From: Pseudomonadota bacterium
GTDB lineage: Bacteria > Pseudomonadota > Gammaproteobacteria > Pseudomonadales > Azotimanducaceae
Assembly: GCA_027622495.1 (NCBI GenBank)
Contig: JAQBYL010000248.1
Coordinates: 1 to 6,362, forward strand
DNA length: 6,362 nucleotides
Direction of reading: 5' to 3'
In this document: one piece after another, positions 1 to 5,748 of the stretch
Layout: each line of letters opens with the position of its first letter
Position numbering within the stretch: position 1 is the first letter of the stretch
Program-made: the position numbers and the translations under genes
The notes under the pieces: model-generated
Seen by the model: only the letters and a program-made list of their open reading frames with translations
Database searches by the model: none
Told to the model about the DNA's origin: nothing

Positions 1-494
1 TTGACTTTTGCTTTCAGCCACTCGGTCTTTTCTTTGTAGGTGGCAATCCGATCGAGCATGGTTTCTAACGCACCAGACTGCTCACCGGCGTCCACCAGGT
101 TGCAGAACAGATCGTCAAAATACAGCGGGTGTTTGCGTAGAGATCCGGCAAAACTCGAGCCACCAGACACTTCGTTGCGCAGGTCGCGTATCAGTGCAGC
201 GGCCTTGGGTTTATCGAGACCTTCGGCGACGATGTCAAAGGCCTGAACCAGCGGCACACCGGCGCGCATCATGGTGGCCATTTGACGGGTAAAGAGAGCG
301 ATGTCTGCGGCATTAACCCCGCCTCCACCACCCAATGAAAAGCCCTTGGACTTCTTACGGACCTTGTTGGCTTTGATGCCCTGACGGCGAAGTTCGGCCT
401 TGGCGATCGGCGGCGTAGTGCTTGCGATTTCGCCTTTGGTCTTCTTGCCCTGTTTGTCGGTACCTTCCCAGACAAATATTGCGCTTGCTGACAT
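1..494 (-). CDS. pilC: Type IV pilus inner-membrane platform protein PilC (N-terminal part, cut by the window edge)
   Basis: PilC is the polytopic inner-membrane platform that couples the PilB/PilT ATPases to pilin insertion and removal. I translated the minus strand from the ATG at 494-492: 164 codons run to the left edge with no stop, so the 3' part is missing (the family is about 400 residues). The protein begins MSASAIFVWEGTDKQGKKT. It has a basic N-terminal region (residues 1-50), a five-glycine run at 55-59, and then the start of the first T2SSF domain from about residue 66 (FTRQMATMMRAGVPLVQAF), with the conserved DAGEQSGALETMLDRIA stretch at about 135-151. The gene starts 12 bases after the pilB stop, with AGG about nine bases before the ATG, so it is almost certainly co-transcribed with pilB. 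No frameshift is seen in the visible part. The identification is firm because of both sequence and synteny. Confidence 0.95.
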   Translation of the reverse strand, partial: MSASAIFVWEGTDKQGKKTKGEIASTTPPIAKAELRRQGIKANKVRKKSKGFSLGGGGGVNAADIALFTRQMATMMRAGVPLVQAFDIVAEGLDKPKAAALIRDLRNEVSGGSSFAGSLRKHPLYFDDLFCNLVDAGEQSGALETMLDRIATYKEKTEWLKAKV

Positions 495-506
495 TTACTG
501 CTGCCT

Positions 507-2231
507 TTAATGACCGGTCGTGACCCGGTTGACTTCCGCCAGACTGGTCAGACCCTGCACGACTTTCATCAGACCCGAGCGGCGCAGATCGTTGAAGCCG
601 TGCACGCGAGCCTGCTCTGCCAACTGAATGCTGTTTCCATCTTCCATGATAATACGAGACATCTCTGGAGTTATTTTAACTACTTCATAGATTCCGACTC
701 GGCCCTTGTAGCCACCATTACATTTATCGCAGCCCGCAACGTTGGGTTCGAAGATCTCCAGACCTGACGCGATGTCCTCATCTGTAAAGCCTTCTGCCTT
801 AAGCGTCTCTTCCGGCACGTCGATGGGCCGCTTGCAGTGCACACACAGCCGTCTTGCCAGCCGCTGGGCGATGATCAGGTCTACCGAAGTCGCCAGGTTG
901 AACGCCGGGACCCCCATGTTGCGTAGACGGGTCAGGGTTTCTGCAGCCGAATTGGTGTGCAGCGTCGACATGACCAGGTGACCGGTCTGGGCGGCTTTGA
1001 TGGCGATCTCTGCAGTTTCCAGGTCGCGGATCTCACCGACCATCACAATGTCGGGGTCCTGGCGCAGGAACGAGCGCAGGGCCACGGCAAAGTCGAGCCC
1101 CACCTTCTTGTTCACATGCACCTGGTTGATGCCTTCCAGGTTGATTTCCACCGGATCCTCAGCCGTGGCGATGTTGCGCTCCGGGGTATTGAGGATGTTG
1201 AGGCCCGTGTACAGACTCACGGTTTTACCGCTGCCGGTCGGCCCGGTGACCAGAACCATGCCCTGCGGTCTGTGAATGGCGTCCATGAACAGCTTCTGCT
1301 GAACTTCCTCAAAGCCGAGCTGCTCGATGCCCATTTTTGCACTCTGTGGGTCGAGTATCCGCAACACGATCTTCTCACCCCACAGGGTGGGTAGGGTGTT
1401 GACCCGGAAATCGATGGAGCGGGTCTTGGACAGCTTCATCTTGATGCGGCCGTCCTGCGGCACGCGGCGTTCGGAGATGTCCATCTTCGACATCACCTTT
1501 AATAGCGCGGCCAGGCGGGTCCCCAGGTTGACCGGTGGTTTGGTCATCTCCTGCAGAATGCCGTCGGTACGAAAGCGCACGCGGTAGGATTTTTCGTAGG
1601 GTTCGAAGTGAATGTCTGATGCGCCCATCTTGATGGCGTCGAAAAGCATTTTGTTCACGAACCGGACGATCGGGGTTTCATCCAGATTGGTGGCGTTGAC
1701 GTCCTCGGGTTTTTTGGTGTCGTCCATCGCCTCGATGTCGAGGTCTTCGAGGTCGTCGTTGCCCAGGTCACCGAGGCCGTCGTCTTCGTTTTCTGACAGG
1801 AACTGTTCAATGATCGCTGTGAGCTTGTCTTCTTCAACGAGGATCGGTTCGGTACTCACCCCGGTATGGAATTTGATTTCGTCCAGAGCCGACAGATTGG
1901 TCGGATCCGAGACAGCTACAAACAGGCGCACACCGCGGCGTATCAGCGGCAGTGCGTTGTGCTGGCGGATAAGCGAATCCTTGACCAGATCCCGGGGGAT
2001 TGCTTCGAGGTCGAACGCGCTGAGATCGATCAGTGGAACACCGAATTCCTCCGATGCACTGATGGCAATGGCGCGAGCCTCGACCAGGCCGTTGCGGACC
2101 AGGTGCGAAACAAAAGGGGTTCCGTGCTTGCGAGCTTCTTCACTGGCCCTGCTGGCGGTTTCGGCATCTAACATGCCTTCGTCCACCAACCGTCTGGCCA
2201 GACCGCTGATCGGGACTGATTCAGTTGCCAT
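507..2231 (-). CDS. pilB: Type IV pilus assembly (extension) ATPase PilB
   Basis: This is the cytoplasmic hexameric ATPase that drives pilus extension. From the ATG at 2231 the protein has 574 residues, close to the usual size of about 566. An N-terminal GSPII_E/MshEN-type domain (about 8-145) is joined by a very acidic linker (about 147-187) to the N2 and ATPase domains. Visible motifs are Walker A GPTGSGKT (330-337), the Asp box around IATAEDPVE (354-362), Walker B IVMVGEIRD (395-403), the His box HLVMSTLHTN (418-427), and the zinc-binding cysteines C463, C466, C501 and C504, the tetracysteine site of this family. A TTG four codons upstream (2243) is possible but directly abuts the AAGGA motif. 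The ATG lies about 12 bases from that motif and fits better. All catalytic motifs are intact. It heads a pilB-pilC operon and is divergent from pilA, the classical gammaproteobacterial arrangement. Confidence 0.97.
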   Translation of the reverse strand: MATESVPISGLARRLVDEGMLDAETASRASEEARKHGTPFVSHLVRNGLVEARAIAISASEEFGVPLIDLSAFDLEAIPRDLVKDSLIRQHNALPLIRRGVRLFVAVSDPTNLSALDEIKFHTGVSTEPILVEEDKLTAIIEQFLSENEDDGLGDLGNDDLEDLDIEAMDDTKKPEDVNATNLDETPIVRFVNKMLFDAIKMGASDIHFEPYEKSYRVRFRTDGILQEMTKPPVNLGTRLAALLKVMSKMDISERRVPQDGRIKMKLSKTRSIDFRVNTLPTLWGEKIVLRILDPQSAKMGIEQLGFEEVQQKLFMDAIHRPQGMVLVTGPTGSGKTVSLYTGLNILNTPERNIATAEDPVEINLEGINQVHVNKKVGLDFAVALRSFLRQDPDIVMVGEIRDLETAEIAIKAAQTGHLVMSTLHTNSAAETLTRLRNMGVPAFNLATSVDLIIAQRLARRLCVHCKRPIDVPEETLKAEGFTDEDIASGLEIFEPNVAGCDKCNGGYKGRVGIYEVVKITPEMSRIIMEDGNSIQLAEQARVHGFNDLRRSGLMKVVQGLTSLAEVNRVTTGH

Positions 2232-2461
2232 GGGGCGGTGCAATCCTTGTGCTGACTTGAAGCACCTTACAGTTTCGAAGCTCGCGAAGTCTATTCCTGC
2301 GTCACGGGGGTGTCGATACGAGGTTCACACTTCCTCAGATCGAGCGTTTTACCGCAGTTTATGTGCGCCAGATGGAACAGAATCTGCATCTTCGAAAGCC
2401 GTGGAACGCGCAGTCGCGTTGTCTGCGCGCGCTCGCGGAAGGTCGACAAACAAGCAACAAA

Positions 2462-2486
2462 GTGACCCTGCTGGTCACCAAGTGAC
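2462..2486. promoter_or_regulatory. GTGAC inverted repeat with a third half-site, possible activator site
   Basis: GTGACC (2462-2467), five bases, then GGTCAC (2473-2478) form a perfect inverted repeat. A third GTGAC copy follows at 2482-2486. The site is centred about 165 bases upstream of the predicted pilA start of transcription, within the usual range for enhancer sites of sigma-54 activators such as PilR. It could equally regulate pilB. No binding protein can be assigned from the sequence. Confidence 0.35.
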
Positions 2487-2538
2487 GTGGGCAGAAACTT
2501 CTCTGTCTTCCCGGAAGGGGCTTACGCGGACCGCTGGC

Positions 2539-2569
2539 ATTGACTCAGTTTCACGCTAACTGATTGACT
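2539..2569 (+). repeat. ATTGACT direct repeat upstream of the pilA promoter
   Basis: ATTGACT occurs at 2539-2545 and again at 2563-2569, 24 bases apart, at roughly -98 and -74 relative to the predicted pilA transcription start. In Pseudomonas aeruginosa the PilR activator binds upstream of pilA at about this distance, so these are candidate activator half-sites. Two 7-base copies can also arise by chance. Confidence 0.3.
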
Positions 2570-2610
2570 TTAATATGTATTTATTCGGAAATAGGCGGGT
2601 GTGCAGGTTC

Positions 2611-2626
2611 TGGCATGGCCTTTGCT
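2611..2626 (+). promoter_or_regulatory. Sigma-54 (RpoN) -24/-12 promoter of pilA
   Basis: TGGCATGGCCTTTGCT matches the sigma-54 consensus TGGCAC-N5-TTGCW with one change. The invariant GG (2612-2613) and GC (2624-2625) are separated by exactly ten bases, as required. Transcription should start near 2637, leaving a leader of about 70 bases before the pilA ATG. Major pilin genes of Pseudomonas and relatives are transcribed by RpoN with the PilS/PilR two-component system, so the same control is inferred here. Confidence 0.85.
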
Positions 2627-2633
2627 TCTCTAC

Positions 2634-2647
2634 CCGCAAGGATGCGG
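2634..2647 (+). other. Small hairpin at the 5' end of the pilA leader
   Basis: CCGCA (2634-2638), loop AGGA, and TGCGG (2643-2647) form a 5-base-pair GC-rich stem at almost exactly the predicted 5' end of the pilA transcript. A terminal hairpin could protect an abundant mRNA from decay. This depends on the true start site, which is known here only to within a few bases. Confidence 0.3.
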
Positions 2648-2707
2648 CGGAGGGCCCAGGCTCAAACTGCCACGTTTGTATAACAAGTAAATGGAGTAAT
2701 GCTTCTA

Positions 2708-3169
2708 ATGAAAATGATCCAAAAGGGTTTCACCCTTATCGAATTGATGATCGTGGTAGCCATCATTGGCATCCTGGCCGCTGTGGCTCTGCCCGCTTAT
2801 CAGGACTACATCGAGAACTCGAACCTGGCGAAGATCTCTTCTCACTATGAAGAAGGTTCGCGCTTTGTTCAGAACGAGCTGCGCAAGGCGCAGGCCGATA
2901 TGGCCATGGGACGTCGGGTGCTTGGTGACCTGGATGCACTATACGACCAGACGGCATTGCTGGTACTGCTGAACGGCAACGGTGGTACCTCACCTGGTGG
3001 TGACGCTCCGTACGCTACTGAACAGGACGACGCCTCTGGTGTTGTGGGTGCAACGGTTGCCAACGACTTCTTGGGTGGTCTGTGGCAGGTTACCTTTGAC
3101 CGGCCCCTTTATGGCGCCTTCGCCGATCTGTCAGCCGAGCAGAACGTCATCCGCTGGGATGATATCTAA
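2708..3169 (+). CDS. pilA: Type IV pilus major pilin precursor PilA
   Basis: This is the fibre subunit, inserted in the inner membrane and processed by the prepilin peptidase PilD. I chose the ATG at 2708 because GGAG (2693-2696) lies 11 bases upstream. ATGs at 2699 and 2714 are too close and too far from it. This gives 153 residues with a 7-residue leader MKMIQKG, cleavage before F1, Glu5 present, and the hydrophobic N-helix FTLIELMIVVAIIGILAAVA continuing into LPAYQDYI. The mature protein is about 146 residues. It contains no cysteine, so it lacks the C-terminal disulphide loop of most PilA/PilE proteins. A Gly/Ser/Thr/Asp-rich stretch lies at about 88-116. The C-terminus is Trp-Asp-Asp-Ile, not the serine used by P. 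aeruginosa TfpO. A sigma-54 promoter precedes it and a strong terminator follows, as expected for a highly expressed major subunit. The pilin class is certain; the major-subunit role is inferred from context. Confidence 0.93.
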   Translation: MKMIQKGFTLIELMIVVAIIGILAAVALPAYQDYIENSNLAKISSHYEEGSRFVQNELRKAQADMAMGRRVLGDLDALYDQTALLVLLNGNGGTSPGGDAPYATEQDDASGVVGATVANDFLGGLWQVTFDRPLYGAFADLSAEQNVIRWDDI

Positions 3170-3193
3170 CCGGATCGCGGGTTACGCGTGATC

Positions 3194-3218
3194 AAGGAGG
3201 GGTTCGCCCCTCCTTTTT
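3194..3218 (+). terminator. Intrinsic terminator after pilA
   Basis: AAGGAGGGG (3194-3202), loop TTCG, and CCCCTCCTT (3207-3215) form a perfect 9-base-pair stem, followed by more T residues (3216-3218) and a further T-rich stretch. It lies 24 bases after the pilA stop. It separates pilA from the second pilin gene, which has no obvious promoter of its own, so partial read-through is likely. Confidence 0.9.
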
Positions 3219-3269
3219 CCATTTTGTTTTTTCCCTCTTGTTCCTGGTTAGTTTTCGAAGGACTGCGCT

Positions 3270-3635
3270 ATGACGACACATCATTGTTTCACGTTGATCG
3301 AAGTAATGATCGCCGTGGGGATATTGGCAGTGGTCACCGCCATTGCGGTGCCGAGTTACACCGACTACATCCAGACATCCAGGGAAGGCGTGCTGATCCA
3401 GAACATCTCGACCATCGAGGTCTTCCAGGAAGACCGACGCCTGCGCACCGGGGCCTTTCTTCTGGTGGCAGCGGATCTTGCAGCCATCACCGCAGGTACC
3501 GGCTGGGCGCCGCAGAGTGACGATGGCACGACCTACAGCATCGCCGATGGCGGCGCTGGCACCTATGACGTCACAGCAACCGATGTCGCGGGCGTTACTG
3601 TGTGTCTCACCTATCCGGGTGGCGATCGCTGCTGA
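3270..3635 (+). CDS. Second type IV prepilin (minor or alternative pilin, PilE-like) with Cys at -1
   Basis: A small prepilin of 121 residues. The start is well supported: AAGGA (3258-3262) sits seven bases before the ATG, and an in-frame stop at 3249 excludes a longer protein. The leader is MTTHHC, followed by FTLIEVMIAVGILAVVTAIAVPSY, so F1 and Glu5 are normal. However, the residue before the cleavage point is Cys instead of Gly (codon TGT, one base from GGT), and the leader has histidines in place of the usual lysine or arginine. The mature domain has an IEVFQEDRRLRTGAF helix end, a GTGWAPQSDDGTTYSI strand region, and a C-terminal pair C112/C121 that could form the disulphide D-loop. It resembles PilE-type minor pilins in layout. 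The gene lies 100 bases after pilA beyond a terminator and 63 bases before the tRNA. It may be a minor subunit, an alternative subunit, or poorly processed. Confidence 0.85.
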   Translation: MTTHHCFTLIEVMIAVGILAVVTAIAVPSYTDYIQTSREGVLIQNISTIEVFQEDRRLRTGAFLLVAADLAAITAGTGWAPQSDDGTTYSIADGGAGTYDVTATDVAGVTVCLTYPGGDRC

Positions 3636-3642
3636 TTACGAC

Positions 3643-3671
3643 TTTTCCGCCCCTGCAAAAATAGGTATGCT
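3643..3671 (+). promoter_or_regulatory. Probable sigma-70 promoter of the tRNA-Thr transcript
   Basis: TATGCT (3666-3671) is a fair -10 box, preceded at 17 bases by a weak -35 (TTTTCC, 3643-3648). It is followed directly by the GC-rich discriminator GCGCGCC, a feature typical of stable-RNA promoters under stringent control. Transcription would start near 3678, about 20 bases before the mature tRNA. The -35 match is poor, so this call is tentative. Confidence 0.5.
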
Positions 3672-3698
3672 GCGCGCCTTAGTATCGGGCAGGCACGC

Positions 3699-3774
3699 GC
3701 CGGAATAGCTCAGTTGGTAGAGCGGTACATTCGTAATGTATAGGTCCGGAGTTCGAGTCTCCGTTCCGGCACCA
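3699..3774 (+). tRNA. tRNA-Thr, anticodon CGT
   Basis: A complete 76-base tRNA with encoded CCA. The acceptor stem GCCGGAA (3699-3705) pairs with TTCCGGC (3764-3770). The D-arm is GCTC/GAGC around AGTTGGTA. The anticodon stem GTACA/TGTAT (one G-T pair) carries the loop TTCGTAA with anticodon CGT at 3732-3734, which reads ACG (Thr). The T-arm is CGGAG/CTCCG around TTCGAGT, followed by A73 and CCA (3772-3774). All stems pair. A threonine tRNA beside the pilin genes matches the known P. aeruginosa pilA locus. No terminator separates it from the ligase gene, which starts 12 bases later. Confidence 0.97.
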
Positions 3775-3786
3775 GTTTCGTCGCAC

Positions 3787-5742
3787 ATGCCCGCACTGCA
3801 TTCCGTTAGCCCATTGAGATCTGCCATCGCCGTTGGCGGCACGCTGCTGTGTTTTGCATCACTGACGTTGTTCTATGGTTCTGCCGTGAACCCCATCGTG
3901 CTGTTGTTTGCCATCTTCTGTCTGCTGACGGCTCTTTCGGTGGTCGGGGCGTCCCGTTTGAGCCAGACCCTGTCGTCATCACCGTTTGCCGCGGGTCTTG
4001 CGATTGCCGCCCTTGTCGCCATCATCGTGAGCTACCAGTTCAGCCTGAGCAAGGAGTCGAGCTTCACGGCAGCCTGGGCGCTGGCGCTGGCTCCCCTGGG
4101 GTTCATCATGGCGAGTGGTCTGAGCGACCGTGGTGTCGAACTGTTATGGCGATTGATCAGTCTGCTGGTGCTGATGTTCGCGCTGGTTTCGGTGGTCAAT
4201 CTTTTTGCCACCGGTGCGCGCGCTGGGCTACCCCTGCAGGACCCGAACAACTACGGCAGCCTGTTGTATCTTGTTGCGCTCCCATGGATGCACAGGTATC
4301 TGCAGGGTGCGTCGGCGAGAACCCTGCAGGCTAACCAAACGACCCTGCTGCTGGGAGCCATCCTACTTGTGTTGACTGCTTTGTTTGCCACACAGTCGCG
4401 GGTAAGCGTGCTGATTGTCTGGGTCGCGCTCGCCATCTGGTTTGGCTTGTTTTTGAGTCGCAGGCAGCCGGTTGGTCCGGTTCTCGCCTGTACGCTGGTA
4501 ACCGTCGCAGCCTATGCGCTGTTCAATGCCGGCATGTTCTTCGGTTCAGCGGTGAACGATGGGGTTAATCCCGCTCTCAACCCGGAGAACCTGGGTTCGG
4601 GCATTGAAATCCGCCTGGCGCTGATTCGGTCGGCACTGGCCATGTTTCTGGAAGCACCGCTGACTGGTATAGGTGTATTCGTTTTTCCGCTGATGTACCG
4701 GATCTTTCGCCTGCCCGTCGACGAAGAGACTGCGGGAAAGTTCGTGCACAACGACTACGTGCAGTTTTTAACGGAAGGCGGTGTGCCGCTCTTTGCCGTG
4801 GCTGTCCTGTTTGCGCTGGGACTGGGGTTGCGTTTTTTCCGCGTACTGCGCAGCGGTGACAGGTCGTCTGAATCCCTGGGTCTGCTGCTGGCGCTGGGTG
4901 GCGTGGCCGCACACGCGGCGGTCAACTTTGTGTTCTACACACCGGTGCTGTCGCTCCTGATCGGTCTGATGGCGGGCAAGCTTCTGTTGCACACTGAGGC
5001 ACGTGCGGTCACGTTGGTTCGCGATCAGATCCAGATCCGCAATGCCACCTGGGCGGCGCTGATTTTCAGTTGGCTGGTGTTGGGTTATCTGGCCATCGAT
5101 ACGTTTTCCGCCGGAGTGTTTCAGAATCAGAGTTCCGTGCCGTTTGCCCAAAGTTATCGGCAGAACCCTGAGCAGATGCTCAGATATGCAAAGTTCGCCC
5201 AGCAGTTGAACGGCTCCAGAGGGTTACCTGCTTACGTTGAAGCGGCACTTCTGGAACAGCAGCTCCTAGTTGAAAGGTCAGAAACTACACGGCAGTCGGA
5301 CTACCTTCAGGAGCAGACCCTGGCTGCATACCGCCGCGCCGTTAGACTGGATCCCTGGAACACTCTGGCGTTGATGAGTATGTACCGATTTGTGGTGCGC
5401 CATGAGATCGCACCGCTTGAAGAGTCCGAACAACCGGAAAATCTGCTCCTGCGCTCAATCAGTATCGATCCGCTTTTTGTTCCGGCCATCGACGAGATGA
5501 TTAAACGATATCAGGCTGGCAACCGGCTGGATCTGGGTTACCGTCTGTTGACGGGCCGAGTACTGCCGATGTTGCCGTATCTGGTGCGGCAGGATCCGAT
5601 GGCAGCAAAACGCTATTTCAATCTGCTTAAGGCCCTGGCCCTGAAGATAGATGATCAGCCGATGCTGGCGCAGCTTGACCGGCTGGAGGAGCGGCTGGAA
5701 GACATCCTTCCGTTACCACCGGCAGCGCGCTGGTTTTTTTAA
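3787..5742 (+). CDS. Wzy_C-type O-antigen ligase family protein, candidate pilin O-oligosaccharyltransferase (PglL/TfpO-like), with C-terminal TPR-like repeats
   Basis: A polytopic inner-membrane protein of 651 residues from the ATG at 3787. A longer frame begins at 3736 but would start inside the tRNA anticodon loop, so I reject it. I see no clear Shine-Dalgarno before 3787. About twelve hydrophobic segments span 12-250 and 331-440. Between them is a periplasmic loop (about 251-330) ending in HNDYVQFLTEGG (321-332), the hallmark His/Glu motif of the Wzy_C family. QDPNNYGSLL (151-160) and ATQSRVSVLI (201-210) match the other conserved Asn and Arg positions. Residues about 460-600 are soluble with TPR-like units (AAYRRAVRLDPWNTLAL, then SISIDPLFVPAIDEM). 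The family transfers lipid-linked glycans to lipid A or, in PglL/TfpO members, to pilin Ser/Thr in the periplasm. Position among pilin genes and beside a TfpZ-like gene favours pilin glycosylation. An LPS O-antigen ligase remains possible. Confidence 0.85.
   Translation: MPALHSVSPLRSAIAVGGTLLCFASLTLFYGSAVNPIVLLFAIFCLLTALSVVGASRLSQTLSSSPFAAGLAIAALVAIIVSYQFSLSKESSFTAAWALALAPLGFIMASGLSDRGVELLWRLISLLVLMFALVSVVNLFATGARAGLPLQDPNNYGSLLYLVALPWMHRYLQGASARTLQANQTTLLLGAILLVLTALFATQSRVSVLIVWVALAIWFGLFLSRRQPVGPVLACTLVTVAAYALFNAGMFFGSAVNDGVNPALNPENLGSGIEIRLALIRSALAMFLEAPLTGIGVFVFPLMYRIFRLPVDEETAGKFVHNDYVQFLTEGGVPLFAVAVLFALGLGLRFFRVLRSGDRSSESLGLLLALGGVAAHAAVNFVFYTPVLSLLIGLMAGKLLLHTEARAVTLVRDQIQIRNATWAALIFSWLVLGYLAIDTFSAGVFQNQSSVPFAQSYRQNPEQMLRYAKFAQQLNGSRGLPAYVEAALLEQQLLVERSETTRQSDYLQEQTLAAYRRAVRLDPWNTLALMSMYRFVVRHEIAPLEESEQPENLLLRSISIDPLFVPAIDEMIKRYQAGNRLDLGYRLLTGRVLPMLPYLVRQDPMAAKRYFNLLKALALKIDDQPMLAQLDRLEERLEDILPLPPAARWFF
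5718..5740 (+). terminator. Predicted terminator overlapping the end of the ligase gene
   Basis: ACCGGC (5718-5723), loop AGCGC, and GCTGGT (5729-5734, with one G-U pair) form a short stem followed directly by six more T residues (5735-5740). It falls inside the last codons of the ligase (ending Arg-Trp-Phe-Phe), and its last T is the first base of the TAA stop. The stem is only six pairs, so it may be weak. It is the only terminator candidate between the two converging genes. Confidence 0.5.
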
Positions 5743-5748
5743 GTCTGG

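Larger units (their letters stand above)
2232..2707. other. Divergent pilB-pilA intergenic region
   Basis: This is a 476-base stretch without a convincing protein gene on either strand; the open frames crossing it lack pilin-locus homology and ribosome binding sites. It holds the sigma-54 promoter of pilA, its roughly 70-base untranslated leader, an AT-rich tract at about 2561-2592, and short inverted and direct repeats further upstream that are listed separately. I looked for a sigma-70 promoter for pilB on the minus strand between 2244 and 2460 and found no pair of boxes good enough to report. Confidence 0.8.

Noticed and set aside
269..475. 68-residue minus-strand frame
   Set aside because: It is a shadow of pilC, whose true frame covers the same bases and gives a clear PilC sequence.
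2241..2243. TTG start for PilB
   Set aside because: AAGGA directly touches the TTG, leaving no spacing; the ATG four codons later has workable spacing and fits the family N-terminus.
2507..2517. CTTCC-C-GGAAG small palindrome
   Set aside because: Too short and without a partner copy or T-tract; not enough to call a site or terminator.
2535..2550. Second sigma-54-like element TGGCATTGACTCAGTT
   Set aside because: The GG is correct but the -12 position is GT, not GC; the element at 2611-2626 is far better. A weak decoy or activator role cannot be excluded.
1612..2559. 315-residue plus-strand open frame
   Set aside because: It is antisense to pilB for most of its length, is Ser/Arg-rich with no domain-like pattern, and pilB is certain.
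2575..2850. Plus-strand frame across the pilA promoter and start
   Set aside because: It overlaps the sigma-54 promoter and pilA in another frame and encodes no recognisable protein.
3699..3774. tRNA-Thr as an integration site of a mobile element
   Set aside because: I see no integrase gene and no second copy of the tRNA 3' end in the window.
3736..3786. N-terminal extension of the ligase reading frame by 17 codons
   Set aside because: The ATG at 3736 overlaps the anticodon loop of the tRNA and the extension is the tRNA 3' half translated; the ATG at 3787 follows the tRNA.
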